Below are positions 1 to 8,252 of a stretch of DNA of 64,000 nt, piece by piece; the stretch's first letter is position 1; each line of letters begins with the position of its first letter. This stretch comes from Dyella acidisoli (GTDB lineage: Bacteria > Pseudomonadota > Gammaproteobacteria > Xanthomonadales > Rhodanobacteraceae). The DNA lies in the NCBI RefSeq assembly GCF_030160295.1, contig NZ_BSOB01000053.1, positions 1-64,000 on the forward strand, given 5' to 3'. The position numbers and the translations under genes were made by a program. The notes beneath the pieces were generated by a model. It made no database searches. It worked only from the letters and a program-made list of their open reading frames with translations, and had not been told where the DNA came from.

Positions 1-88
1 GGACTCGCCCTCGCTCGTTACAGAACGGTGGATAGTTTTACTCTCCACCGCTGGCCCATGAGGCCTTATTTAGCGCGGGGGCGAGTCC
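1..88. other. Nested stem-loop at the left edge, possible structured RNA or palindromic element
   Basis: The first ten bases, GGACTCGCCC, pair perfectly with GGGCGAGTCC at 79-88. Inside this outer stem sit two smaller stems: CGGTGGA (26-32) with TCCACCG (44-50), and GGCC (53-56) with GGCC (62-65). The result is a compact branched fold of about 88 bases. I cannot tell whether this is a structured RNA, the 3' end of one cut by the window edge, or a palindromic repeat like the others in this window. No promoter or T-tract was recognised. Confidence 0.35.
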
Positions 89-118
89 ATGTAATTACGC
101 GTTAAGCACTGCGAATTC

Positions 119-192
119 GTAGGTTGGGGTGACGACCCCAACATTGCGATGCATGCAGGTATGGAAATGTTGGGATTTGCACCCAGACCTAC
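119..192. repeat. Palindromic intergenic repeat, family A (GTAGGTTGGGGTG... type)
   Basis: It begins GTAGGTTGGGGTG and ends with the near-complement CACCCAGACCTAC, around a variable centre containing GCGATGCATGCA. Full or partial copies occur at 2047, 4571, 10864, 35067, 41206, 52062, 56116 and 58464. This copy is flanked by an 11-bp direct repeat, ACGCGTTAAGC, at 97-107 and 191-201. Confidence 0.8.
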
Positions 193-209
193 GCGTTAAG
201 CGCCACGTG

Positions 210-560
210 TCACCGAAGGTGTTTGCAATTCGGTACTCCACGGCCGCCGCTGTTGTGGTGCGGTGTATGCCGGCCAAAGCCGGGCATTTTCTCGATGTTT
301 CTTTCGAAATAATCTGGCGAAGTTTCCAGATCTTCCGAGGTCAGGCAAAAGCCAAGGTTGGAGCCGCGCGCCAGATTGGCATCATTTATCGGACGGTAGC
401 GCATGCGTGGCATGCCTTCGGAGTGCCGTTCATGATCCTCGCTGCGGGGACCGAAGCTAAGTGTGCCATCGTCCGGATCTTGCAGGCCTGGTTGCGCGGG
501 GCGCATCGCTATACGGTGATGGCCGAAGCGTGTGTATGTTTTCTTTGCTTGGCTTGTCAT
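210..560 (-). CDS. Small hypothetical protein (116 aa)
   Basis: The 116-residue product is not recognised. Support for a real gene is the start context: on the minus strand a GGGAGGAG ribosome-binding sequence lies about 6 bases before the ATG at 558-560. The protein is hydrophilic, rich in Arg, His, Gly and Pro, and has no signal peptide or membrane segment. It contains two cysteines, one in the middle (GFCLTSED) and one near the C-terminus. It is divergent from the KGG stress-protein gene at 898. The reading frames on the opposite strand over the same bases lack comparable start signals. Function unknown; existence moderately likely. Confidence 0.5.
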   Translation of the reverse strand: MTSQAKKTYTRFGHHRIAMRPAQPGLQDPDDGTLSFGPRSEDHERHSEGMPRMRYRPINDANLARGSNLGFCLTSEDLETSPDYFERNIEKMPGFGRHTPHHNSGGRGVPNCKHLR

Positions 561-897
561 GGAGGCACTCCTCCCGTCGAAATTGATACGAAATTACTGC
601 GCACCGGAGTGGCGGGACGGTGAATCGGAAGCTAGGCCGACGTGATGTCGGTGCAGCTGTTCATATATGTGTGAAAGGCTTGCTTTGCGAGCCGCAAGCA
701 CACTCACCAGCGCTTGCTACGCATGTTTTTCGCGTTAACGCTCGATAGCTTGTTATGTGACGCGCGGCAGATTTTTGAACATATGTTATGTATGGGAAGC
801 ACGTAAGCATCACACAAGCGATGGCATGTTCGCCTTACCCATGGTCGTTTTTATAAGTACGACGAAATTTTGCGAGATCAGCGCAAGAGGTAATGGC
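561..897. other. Divergent intergenic region
   Basis: The space lies between the small minus-strand gene and the KGG gene and should hold both promoters. It is relatively AT-rich around 765-800 (ACATATGTTATGTATG). No defined operator or convincing -35/-10 pair was found. The reading frame of the KGG gene is open back to 757, but that extension has no ribosome-binding site and no family resemblance. Confidence 0.4.
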
Positions 898-1209
898 ATG
901 AGCAGGAAACAGCATGACCCGGATAAGGGCGCTATGAGCGTGCGCGAGGCCGGCCGGAAGGGTGGCGAGGCACGTAAGGAACAATTGGGGCCAGAAGGTT
1001 ATTCGAAGCTCGGCAAGAAAGGTGGCGCCGCACGCAAGGAAGAGCTTGGTTCGGAAGGCTATTCCGCACTCGGCAAGCAGGGCGGCGAAGCGCGCCGGCA
1101 GGAACTGGGGCGTGAAGGGTATGCGGCGCTGGGGAAGAAGGGCGGTATGCGCAGTCGCACATCCGTGGACCGTGCAAAAGGGCAAGGTCCGCACCATTCA
1201 CAACGATGA
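898..1209 (+). CDS. KGG-repeat stress-induced protein
   Basis: This 103-residue, very hydrophilic protein is built from tandem units of the form GRKGGEARKEQLGPEGYSKLGKK, each about 20 residues long, with three to four copies. Such KGG motifs define the GsiB/YciG/con-10 family of general stress proteins, which behave like hydrophilins under desiccation or osmotic stress. The start at 898 was chosen because AAGAGG lies about 8 bases upstream and the family resemblance begins there; the frame is open further upstream. A second KGG gene lies at 5199-5447. Function in desiccation or stress protection is inferred from the family only. Confidence 0.85.
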   Translation: MSRKQHDPDKGAMSVREAGRKGGEARKEQLGPEGYSKLGKKGGAARKEELGSEGYSALGKQGGEARRQELGREGYAALGKKGGMRSRTSVDRAKGQGPHHSQR

Positions 1210-1356
1210 ACGGCGCGCGTGAACAAGTGAGGCATTCACCGCGGTGAACTGTTCACATGAATGGTTTATCGATGTGGTGGTTGACGGAACCTGCACATTC
1301 TTTCCATAGACGGTGTTGGAAGCTTCACGCAGGCAATGCTGCGAGGATGATTTCAG

Positions 1357-2043
1357 ATGCCGCAAACACCACCGGCTTGGGAATCTCCGTTGGCGCGTCC
1401 ATCGACGTTGCCGCCGCCGCATGGAACCTTGAAGGAATTGCACGAGCTGGCCTCGCGCTGTCACGACTGTCCACTGTGGAAGCATGCGACGCAGACGGTC
1501 TTCGGCATAGGGCCGGCGCATGCCGCATGGATGCTGGTCGGTGAGCAGCCAGGGGTGCAGGAAGATGCGGAAGGTGAACCGTTCGTAGGTCCTGCGGGCG
1601 CATTGTTGGATCGCGCGCTGCAAGAGAGCGGGCTGGACCGCAACGCGGTGTATCTCACCAATGCGGTGAAGCATTTCAAATACGAGCTGCGAGGCAAGCA
1701 CCGCCTGCACAAGCGCGCCAACGCGACAGAGCAGGCCGCTTGCCGCGAATGGCTTGCTGCGGAACTGCGAGAGGTGCATCCACAGCGCATTCTGGCCTTG
1801 GGCACGATGGCGGCGCAGGCGTTTTTTGGCACGGCGTTCCAACTTACGATGAGTCACGGCCGCTGGTTCCGATTGCCAGGTGGCATCGACGCGATGGCAA
1901 CGTGGCATCCATCATCAGTGCTGCGCTCAATCAATCGCGATACGCACGATCACCGGTATCAGCAATTGGTGGATGACCTGCGGGCATTTGCAGCGGGGCC
2001 GGCGAATGCGCATTCGCCTTCGGTGGTGGGCAGAGGTGTGTAA
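1357..2043 (+). CDS. UdgX-type uracil-DNA glycosylase (family 4-like)
   Basis: The 228-residue protein belongs to the uracil-DNA glycosylase superfamily with an iron-sulfur site. A CxxC pair lies at 35-38 (RCHDCPLW). The glycosylase motif GEQPG is at 62-66, and the second active-site motif WHPSSVLR at 183-190. Residues 105-120 read KHFKYELRGKHRLHKR, matching the extra loop that distinguishes UdgX. In characterised UdgX a histidine of the KRRIH loop forms a covalent bond with uracil in DNA; the equivalent here is H118, while the flanking residues are HRL rather than RRI. It should act in repair of uracil-containing DNA. It stands alone, 147 bases after the KGG gene. Start supported by GAGGAT about 9 bases upstream. 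Confidence 0.85.
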   Translation: MPQTPPAWESPLARPSTLPPPHGTLKELHELASRCHDCPLWKHATQTVFGIGPAHAAWMLVGEQPGVQEDAEGEPFVGPAGALLDRALQESGLDRNAVYLTNAVKHFKYELRGKHRLHKRANATEQAACREWLAAELREVHPQRILALGTMAAQAFFGTAFQLTMSHGRWFRLPGGIDAMATWHPSSVLRSINRDTHDHRYQQLVDDLRAFAAGPANAHSPSVVGRGV

Positions 2044-2046
2044 TGT

Positions 2047-2118
2047 GTAGCTTGGGGTGCAAACCCCAACATCATCATCCATGCATACATCGGGATGTTG
2101 GGTTTGCATCCAACCTAC
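2047..2118. repeat. Palindromic repeat, family A
   Basis: It runs from GTAGCTTGGGGTGCAAACCCC to TTTGCATCCAACCTAC. It fills the space between two convergent genes. The last bases, CTA on the plus strand at 2115-2117, are the TAG stop codon of the minus-strand sensor kinase. Confidence 0.85.
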
Positions 2119-4049
2119 AAAGCTTCCGGCTGCAACAGCAGCTTCGCCTTCGCCAATAGATCACCCATGTCGAACGGCTTGATCAATGCTTCCGTGGCGC
2201 CGTCCAGCACGCTGTAATCAAGCCATTTGGTATCGGCATAACCGGTCATCAGAATCACGCGCAACGCGGGAAATTGCTTGCGTGCCTGGCAGCACAGTTC
2301 GTAACCGTCCATGGTTGGAAGATCGATATCCGACAACAGCAGATTCCATGATGAGCCCGTTGCCAGCATCGCCAGGGCTTGGTCACCCGAAGCGGCTTCG
2401 GAAACCTCACAGCCCAGCTGGCGCAGGCGTGCCGCCACGGATTGACGAATGGTTTCGTTGTCTTCTACCACTAACACGCGGAATCCGTGCAGATCAGGCG
2501 CGGTCTTGTCTTCTTTCGGTGGTACGGCGTCCAGGATCGCTTGGTCGCAAGGTAGATAAAGCAGCACGGATGTGCCCGCTCCAGGCATGCTGCGGATATC
2601 CACCGCGCCACCGTATTGCGTAACAAATCCATAGACCATGGAAAGACCGAGGCCGGTGCCGTGACCTTCCGGCTTGGTGGTGAAGAAAGGCTCGAACGCA
2701 CGCCGCCGCGTTTCCTCGCTCATGCCGGGGCCGTCGTCGGCAACGGTGATCTCCACATAAACGTTGTGCGTGAGATCAAGCGCAACCTGCACGCTGCTGT
2801 CACCGGGCTTGCAGATGCGGCAGGCCATGCTGAGGTGTCCGTGGCCGGCCATGGCATCCCGTGCGTTGACGGCTAGGTTGACCAGCGCGCTTTCCAACTG
2901 GCCGCTGTCGCAGGCAAGCGACGGCAAGTCATCCGGAAACGACACATCCAGCGTGATGTCGTCACCCAGTGTGCGATCGAGCAGCTCACGCATCGAACTC
3001 AGTACCTTGCTCACGCATGTACGCTGCCCGGGGCTGGTTTGTCGCCGAACCAGCGAAAGCAGGCGTTGCGTAAGGCGGCCGGCACGCAGGGCGGCATCCA
3101 GCGATACCGTCACGTGGCGCTTGGCCTGCGCGGCGTGGTGGCGATCCAGGGATAGCGACGCCAGTTCCAGCGAACTGATGATGCCTTGCAGGGCATTATT
3201 GAAATCGTGTGCGATGCCGCCGGTGAGATGTCCGATCGCTTCGATCTTCTGCGCGTGCACGATCTGTTCGCGCGCGTCACGCAGGCGGCGTTCGGCAAGG
3301 CGCTGCTTGGTTTGATCGTGAATGATCAAGGCAAAACCTAGCAGGGTATCGTCGCTTTCCTGCACCGCTTCGATGATGACTTCGGCCGGAAAGCTTTCGC
3401 CATTGGCGCGCCGAAGCTCGCATTCGGCGTTCGCGCGTCCGCTCCGGCTCGCCGATCGCAGAAGATGCCACGGCAGATCGTTTGTGCGTTGCGGTTCATG
3501 GAAGAAGGTCGAGAGCGATCGGTTCGCCACCGCCTGGGCCGCGTAGCCGGTCATGCGTTGCGCGCCGAGATTCCAATCCAGTACGTTGCCGCGCAGGTCA
3601 AGCATGCAGATCGCGTATTCAGTCACGTCGTTCACGAACAGGCGGAACCGTCGTTCGTATTCACGCAGGCGAAGCTTCAGTCGCTTCTGGGCATGCAGGT
3701 CGCGCACGACCATGGCAAAGCCATGCACGCTCTCGTCACTGCCTTTCAGGGCATGCAAGGAAATTTCGACGCGAATGCGCTGGCCATGGTTATGCGGCAA
3801 CCAGGTTTCCATGCGTGCGGGGTGGTCGGCACTGATGGCATTCAGTGCGGCGTCCAGTAGTTCGGTATCGCGCGATTCTGAATAAAGGCTTGCGTAATGC
3901 TTGCCGAGTAGATCCTGCACGTCATGAGTGTTGAACAACGTCTCTCCGGATTGGACGGCTGCAACATATCCGTAGCGATCCAGAATGAGAACAGCGTGAT
4001 CGACAGGCAACGAATGGGAAGGGCTGTCGTGAAGTAACGCTAGCGGCAT
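2115..4049 (-). CDS. Hybrid sensor histidine kinase (PAS-PAS-HisKA-HATPase-REC)
   Basis: The 644-residue protein has no membrane segment and is probably a cytoplasmic sensor. Two PAS-like regions lie at about 15-120 and 135-245. The dimerisation/phosphoacceptor region carries GIAHDFNNALQG with H281, the type common in PAS hybrid kinases. The ATPase domain shows the N box NLAVNARDAM (391-400), the G box DDGPGM (438-443) and GTGLGLS (464-470). A C-terminal receiver (about 523-640) has acidic D530, phosphoacceptor D574 (SDIDLP) and K624. Signal and output partner are unknown, and no DNA-binding regulator is adjacent. The stop codon lies inside the neighbouring palindromic repeat. Confidence 0.9.
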   Translation of the reverse strand: MPLALLHDSPSHSLPVDHAVLILDRYGYVAAVQSGETLFNTHDVQDLLGKHYASLYSESRDTELLDAALNAISADHPARMETWLPHNHGQRIRVEISLHALKGSDESVHGFAMVVRDLHAQKRLKLRLREYERRFRLFVNDVTEYAICMLDLRGNVLDWNLGAQRMTGYAAQAVANRSLSTFFHEPQRTNDLPWHLLRSASRSGRANAECELRRANGESFPAEVIIEAVQESDDTLLGFALIIHDQTKQRLAERRLRDAREQIVHAQKIEAIGHLTGGIAHDFNNALQGIISSLELASLSLDRHHAAQAKRHVTVSLDAALRAGRLTQRLLSLVRRQTSPGQRTCVSKVLSSMRELLDRTLGDDITLDVSFPDDLPSLACDSGQLESALVNLAVNARDAMAGHGHLSMACRICKPGDSSVQVALDLTHNVYVEITVADDGPGMSEETRRRAFEPFFTTKPEGHGTGLGLSMVYGFVTQYGGAVDIRSMPGAGTSVLLYLPCDQAILDAVPPKEDKTAPDLHGFRVLVVEDNETIRQSVAARLRQLGCEVSEAASGDQALAMLATGSSWNLLLSDIDLPTMDGYELCCQARKQFPALRVILMTGYADTKWLDYSVLDGATEALIKPFDMGDLLAKAKLLLQPEAL

Positions 4050-4570
4050 GGGAGGGCTCGAGCACGTGAAGCCGGGCGGTCGACCAGCGCTTTGCTCGAT
4101 TCAATCGAGAGAACGCTGCGTTTTACTCATGCAACAGCAGAGGACGCCACGCATGAACATGGCCGTTGCGCGAGGTTCGAGCCCTCGAAACCCGCACAAC
4201 GTTGGCTGGCGTGATCGGTGTCAGTGCATCGCACAAACGTCTCAATGAGTGCAAACGTTTTCTGTTGCGACGCCCGCCCGACTACATCCGTATCCGTCGG
4301 TACCAGCCCCCTTGGTCCGTTACTGTCAAATCAAGATGATCGTCATTGCGTAATCGTAATGTGAAAAACATACGTATCTACATATAAAAAAATGTCTATT
4401 TTCAGGGTTTCTTCACTTTCATCGTCAAAGCGACGTTTCCGCCGCGTCTATTTGACGTTTTTGTGTCGCGCTGTGGATGAGGTCGTTGATATGGCTAGCG
4501 CAATGTTTTTTCTCGCTTAGATGCAAGGTTATTCGTCCCGTGGTACATGTCGAGATCGAAAACATGAAAG
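4050..4570. other. Long AT-richer intergenic region, no gene recognised
   Basis: About 520 bases between the sensor kinase start and the family A half-repeat. The part from 4320 to 4420 is clearly less GC-rich than its surroundings (ATACGTATCTACATATAAA). Short open frames here have no ribosome-binding site or family resemblance. It probably includes the kinase promoter, but no element could be assigned. Confidence 0.4.
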
Positions 4571-4624
4571 CAACATCATGATGTGCGCATACATGGCAAT
4601 GTTGGAGGTTGCCCTCCAACCTAC
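4571..4624. repeat. Partial palindromic repeat, family A
   Basis: The element keeps the right half (ATACATGGCAATGTTGGAGG...CCTCCAACCTAC), while the usual left half is missing or too diverged to recognise. The terminal CTA at 4621-4623 is the stop codon (TAG on the minus strand) of the DUF4142 gene. Confidence 0.65.
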
Positions 4625-5193
4625 ATAGGCGGCAACGACGGCTCCACCGCGTCGGCCACACGTGGCTCCAATTCCTCGGCCATCTTCAAATGCAAATCGA
4701 GCGTAGGCAGCGTCGCTTCGGCCAGATGCCGTATTTCGGCATTCGCACTGGTAGCCGCTGCGGTGAACAGGTCGATCGCCTTGCGGTTATCCTGCACGAT
4801 CACCTCGTCGTAGGCTTGATCGAAAGCATCGCCGCGAAGCGTGCACAATTGCTGCGCCTGTTGCTGCGTTTTCTGGCCCGGTTCCGCCGAAACGTTCACG
4901 CGATAACGCCATGCCAAGCTTGCCAGTTTGCGGTTCACCTGAGTCTGGTCATCGATGATGCGCTTGGCCATGTATTGCACGGATGCCGCGGAAGATGTCT
5001 TCAAAGCCAGTTGGCTTAGCGCGACTTCGGTGGCCGACACGGTTACGGCTTGGCGCAGAAAGCGTCTGTCTTCCTTGCTGATGTTGTTGTGGATGTGCGC
5101 TGGATGGTTGGCGCCGGTTTTCAACTGGTAGTAGATCACTACCACAACGAGCGCAAGAATGCCGGAGAGCAATGTGATCTGAGTCAGGTCCAT
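4621..5193 (-). CDS. DUF4142-family protein with N-terminal membrane anchor
   Basis: The 190-residue protein starts with a single hydrophobic segment at about 8-22 (LLSGILALVVVVIYYQL), likely an inner-membrane anchor. The remainder is alpha-helical and resembles the ferritin-like DUF4142 domain: RFLRQAVTVSATEVALSQLAL, AKRIIDDQTQVNRKL and HLAEATLPTLDLHLKMAE. DUF4142 proteins are usually exported helical bundles of unknown role, often found near stress genes. It lies 5 bases after the second KGG stress-protein gene and is probably cotranscribed with it. That pairing suggests a stress-related role by inference. The stop codon is provided by the adjoining palindromic repeat. Confidence 0.8.
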   Translation of the reverse strand: MDLTQITLLSGILALVVVVIYYQLKTGANHPAHIHNNISKEDRRFLRQAVTVSATEVALSQLALKTSSAASVQYMAKRIIDDQTQVNRKLASLAWRYRVNVSAEPGQKTQQQAQQLCTLRGDAFDQAYDEVIVQDNRKAIDLFTAAATSANAEIRHLAEATLPTLDLHLKMAEELEPRVADAVEPSLPPM

Positions 5194-5198
5194 GGTTC

Positions 5199-5447
5199 TT
5201 ATGAAGTTTCGGAAACATCTTCGTGTGCAGTACCGCGGTCGCCCAACTCGGCCATAGGCTTACGGTTGCGGCTGATCTTGCTGCCGCCTTTCTGGCCGGC
5301 TTTGCGTGCTTCTTCGGGGGTGAAGCGATGAGCGCGGCCTCTGGCATGGGCGATGCGACCGCCCAAGCTGGCCACTTCTCGGCGCCGGCGCTCATCCATG
5401 GCGGCAAAACCCCGAGGAGAAACGTTGCTCTTGTCGTGATCGGACAT
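5199..5447 (-). CDS. KGG-motif stress protein
   Basis: The 82-residue hydrophilic protein carries RGFAAMDERRRREVASLGGRIAH followed by RFTPEEARKAGQKGGSK. This is the KGG motif of YciG/GsiB-type general stress proteins, in the short one-to-two repeat form common in proteobacteria. The start at 5447 was chosen because family similarity begins at MSDHDKSNVSPRGF; the frame extends about 100 codons upstream without family resemblance. It is the first gene of a likely two-gene unit with the DUF4142 gene. A plus-strand coiled-coil gene begins 180 bases away in the opposite direction. Confidence 0.8.
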   Translation of the reverse strand: MSDHDKSNVSPRGFAAMDERRRREVASLGGRIAHARGRAHRFTPEEARKAGQKGGSKISRNRKPMAELGDRGTAHEDVSETS

Positions 5448-5626
5448 GACGACACTCGTTACGCACATTGGCAGGGGTGTTGAGTGTTCAACCTCGTGTC
5501 TGCGAAGCACGTGAATGTGTGGCAAAGAGGAAGTGAACGCTTTTATTGCCTCAACGTTCACGAAACAGACGCGTGCTTCACCTGCAAAAGCGGATAGTGG
5601 TTCGCAATAAAAAATGGAGGCGGACC

Positions 5627-5827
5627 ATGACGACCCTATCCGAGCGGCGCGTGCGGCATCTGGAGCGCCTCTGCGGTCAACTGCTTGCGCAGAATCATCG
5701 ATTGATCGAACGCAATGCTCAACTGATGATGGAGATCCAGACATTGAATCGTGAAAGCGGCGTAACGCTTCCAGTGAGTAATGTCACGCGCATTCCGCTG
5801 TCGCCGCGGCTTCATCCGGTTCGTTGA
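5627..5827 (+). CDS. Small coiled-coil protein (66 aa)
   Basis: A 66-residue protein begins at the ATG preceded by GGAGG (8 bases upstream). Residues 1-45 form an uninterrupted amphipathic helix rich in Leu, Arg, Gln and Asn (LERLCGQLLAQNHRLIERNAQLMMEIQTL), with leucines spaced as in a short coiled coil. The tail is basic and proline-containing. No known family was recognised. It is divergent from the KGG-DUF4142 pair. The strong ribosome-binding site supports it as a real gene. Confidence 0.55.
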   Translation: MTTLSERRVRHLERLCGQLLAQNHRLIERNAQLMMEIQTLNRESGVTLPVSNVTRIPLSPRLHPVR

Positions 5828-6016
5828 GATAGGGCGGCGATTGGATGAAGCAATGTCGTAGCGGTGCGCATGACAGCTACATGCACGGCAACTAATGACA
5901 TTTTCTTGGCAATGGTTTTAAAGAAAGTGCGTGCAAGTCGGTGCGCTTAGGCTGGGAGGTTATGAGTCGGTCGAGATGCATGCTGCATAGTCTTCAGAGC
6001 GTATGTTCAGGCGAAG

Positions 6017-6049
6017 CCGCAGGCGTCCATATCCGGGGGACGCCTGCGG
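6017..6049. terminator. Perfect 12-bp hairpin, possible bidirectional terminator
   Basis: CCGCAGGCGTCC (6017-6028) pairs exactly with GGACGCCTGCGG (6038-6049) around a 9-base loop. It lies 27 bases beyond the stop codon of the minus-strand response regulator and about 190 bases after the small plus-strand gene. Neither strand has a T-run after the stem, so termination is only suggested; it may be another palindromic repeat. Confidence 0.35.
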
Positions 6050-6076
6050 AGGGGTTGATGTTGGGGACGCCCTCTT

Positions 6077-6454
6077 TTATTTCCGATTGGCGAACAAGCC
6101 GTTGAGGCATCCAAATAGCTCGTGCAGGTGCACCGGCTTTTGCAATCGCTGAAGGTGCGCGTAGTTGCGTGGAATGGCGTCGCTGTCGTAGCCGGTGGTC
6201 AAGATAATGGGTACGTTGTCGGCTATCAGGCGATCGGCTAGCGGAAACACGCGCTCACCGTTCAAATTCACATCGAGCACAGCGGCATCCGCGTGCGCAC
6301 CTTCGTCCAGTGCAGTCATGGCGCTGGCGATGTTTGGAAAAGGACCCACCACGCGCACGTCTTCCATCTCGAACGCGGAGCACAGGGCGTCGGCGATCAG
6401 GTATTCGTCTTCTACCATGAGCACCGATTTTCCGTTCAGGTGATTGGAATTCAT
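6077..6454 (-). CDS. Single-domain response regulator
   Basis: A 125-residue stand-alone receiver domain: acidic residues in VEDE (14-17), phosphoacceptor D61 in AAVLDVNLNGE, a Thr in LTTGYD, and K106 in LQKPV. No output domain is present. The LDVNLNGE form is typical of receivers that partner HWE/HisKA_2 kinases, and such a kinase gene lies about 100 bases upstream on the same strand. The pair probably forms a phosphorelay whose output is elsewhere. The start at 6454 was preferred because GGGGAA lies about 9 bases upstream; an in-frame ATG at 6475 is an alternative. Confidence 0.85.
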   Translation of the reverse strand: MNSNHLNGKSVLMVEDEYLIADALCSAFEMEDVRVVGPFPNIASAMTALDEGAHADAAVLDVNLNGERVFPLADRLIADNVPIILTTGYDSDAIPRNYAHLQRLQKPVHLHELFGCLNGLFANRK

Positions 6455-6557
6455 GTACGCACGTTCCCCAAGCAAAGCATCCTATTTACATGCAACTATG
6501 CTTAGGCTGCGTGTACGTATTGAGAATTGATGCCCTTTTCCCCAGGCGAGTCGCAGG

Positions 6558-8033
6558 CTATGCCAGCACCGGTACGGAAATCGAACAGCAAACTCCCTCA
6601 GGCATCACTTCGAAGTGAGTTGTTGCCCGGAGCTGATAGGGCAATGCGCGCTCGATCAGTTCACGGCCATAACCCGGCTGCATGGGAATGTCATCGATGT
6701 GGATGATGTTCACGCCTGTTTCTCTCCAATGCACGTGAAGAAGCGGTGGCTGCTCCTCGTTTTGTTCCACCTCCCAGCGCACGGTGAGATGCGCGGTCGG
6801 GCAGGCAAGCGCACCATATTTCACCGCGTTGACCACCAGTTCGTGGATGGCCAGCGCAAAGGTTTGCAAAGTGGAGGAGCGCAGGCGCACACCCACCGGG
6901 CCTTCCAGGGTGATCTGCTTCAGTGACACGGCGTGTGCCGCCAGTTCGGTGCGCAACAGGCCGTCAAACGTGACTTTTTCACCCTGTACCAGGCGCGACA
7001 GATAAGCCTGTACGCTGCTGATGGCATCCAGCCGCGAGGAGAACACGTCGGCGAAGCTCTTTAATGTGGTGTGCTTGGACAGCGTGCGGTCGAAAATCAC
7101 CTGGATCACGCTGAGCAGATTGCGCGTGCGATGCTGCAATTCCGTGTTGAGCACTTGCAGCTGGCCGGTAAGCGCTTCACGCAGGGCATCGCCTGCGTGC
7201 GCCCATTCGGCATCCGCGGTATCCAGCAGGCGCCGCGCCAGGTCTTGATGCTGCGCCATCAGCATGATCATGTCCGTTTCGTAGCCCACCTCTGGATGCG
7301 TTTCCGTCCAGTAGTGCGCGGTGCGGATAAAGGTGAGCAGGGCGGTGATGTGTTCGAATGATCTGTCGCCCACGGCACGCCGCACGGCGGCGCGTGCTTG
7401 CGCCGATCGCGCGGGCACCACGAACATCACCGTGATCGCATCGAGCAGATCCTCTTCGGCTTTGGTTTGTGGTGCGGGAATGTTCGTGGGCTGGGTGTAG
7501 TTTTCCAGCCGTGCGAATACCGCCTCCAGTTGTGCAGCGTTGAGTACCGGGCGGCTCAGCAAGGTGTTTACCTGCTCGATGGTTTCCGGCGCGGCACGGG
7601 CGTCACCGGCTGGATTGCCTTTGCCGATGAGGAAGCCGACATGTCGAACGATGCAGTAGCGCACCTCGCAGAAGCGCGACAGATGCACGAATAGCCGCTC
7701 CTTGAACAGCGATGGCAGTGGGTTGTCGAGATAGGCAGCTTTGGCCTGCGCCCAGAGTTGTTCGGCAAGTTCGGGTGCTGCTTCGGTGGGTGTGAAAAAC
7801 TGGGGCAGCACGCCGAGGCGTTCCTGGACTTCGCGTTTGAAGCGGCTTTGCGCGCCCGTGCCGCCGGTGGCACGCCAGCGCGCGCGGATGGCCGCGAAAG
7901 ATAGGAACTCCCGGATGAAGTTCCGACGTGATGACCTCGTCACACTGAGCATCGCCGGTCCGTCAGTCAGTACGCGAATGGTTTTTTGCAGCACGGCGAC
8001 GAAGGATGGTCGGGGCGAGGCAGGGCTTCTCAT
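6558..8033 (-). CDS. HWE-family sensor histidine kinase with AhpD-like N-terminal region
   Basis: The 491-residue protein ends in an HWE kinase module. H301 lies in ELQHRTRNLLSVIQ, the ATPase N box reads ALAIHELVVNAVKYGAL (393-409), and the family-defining W-x-E is WRE (436-438). It lacks PAS, GAF or membrane segments. Instead residues 75-270 look like an alkylhydroperoxidase D/carboxymuconolactone decarboxylase-type helical region, with CEVRYCIVRH (C122, C127, H131) and FIRTAHYWTETHPEV (235-249). If the cysteines are redox-active it could sense peroxide or thiol state, which is inference. The first cysteine is four rather than two residues before the second. Start chosen at MRSPAS; the frame is open 51 codons further upstream with an unlikely Cys/Arg-rich composition. 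Its likely partner is the receiver at 6077. Confidence 0.8.
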   Translation of the reverse strand: MRSPASPRPSFVAVLQKTIRVLTDGPAMLSVTRSSRRNFIREFLSFAAIRARWRATGGTGAQSRFKREVQERLGVLPQFFTPTEAAPELAEQLWAQAKAAYLDNPLPSLFKERLFVHLSRFCEVRYCIVRHVGFLIGKGNPAGDARAAPETIEQVNTLLSRPVLNAAQLEAVFARLENYTQPTNIPAPQTKAEEDLLDAITVMFVVPARSAQARAAVRRAVGDRSFEHITALLTFIRTAHYWTETHPEVGYETDMIMLMAQHQDLARRLLDTADAEWAHAGDALREALTGQLQVLNTELQHRTRNLLSVIQVIFDRTLSKHTTLKSFADVFSSRLDAISSVQAYLSRLVQGEKVTFDGLLRTELAAHAVSLKQITLEGPVGVRLRSSTLQTFALAIHELVVNAVKYGALACPTAHLTVRWEVEQNEEQPPLLHVHWRETGVNIIHIDDIPMQPGYGRELIERALPYQLRATTHFEVMPEGVCCSISVPVLA

Positions 8034-8252
8034 TTCTAGTTTTTCTTCGTTACATAGATGGCTGCAACAAAACGAACACAAAAAACTGCAGCAACGACGT
8101 CGACGTGCTGTAGGTTTGATAGCCAGCGGAACTATGGCATCCCACATCTCAATGCCGCGCACAAAGATCGTCAGAGGCGGCTTCACATTCCCAGGTGCTG
8201 TGAGCGATCTCGCGAATGCGCGCTTACCGCTAAGCGGGCGAGCGCGTGGCTT

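Noticed and set aside
1198-1908. 236-codon minus-strand frame over the UdgX gene
   Set aside because: The plus-strand frame has the glycosylase motifs. The minus frame is a high-GC shadow rich in Arg, Cys and His.
4425-4661. 78-codon minus-strand frame
   Set aside because: It overlaps a family A repeat and the end of the DUF4142 gene, and has no ribosome-binding site or family.
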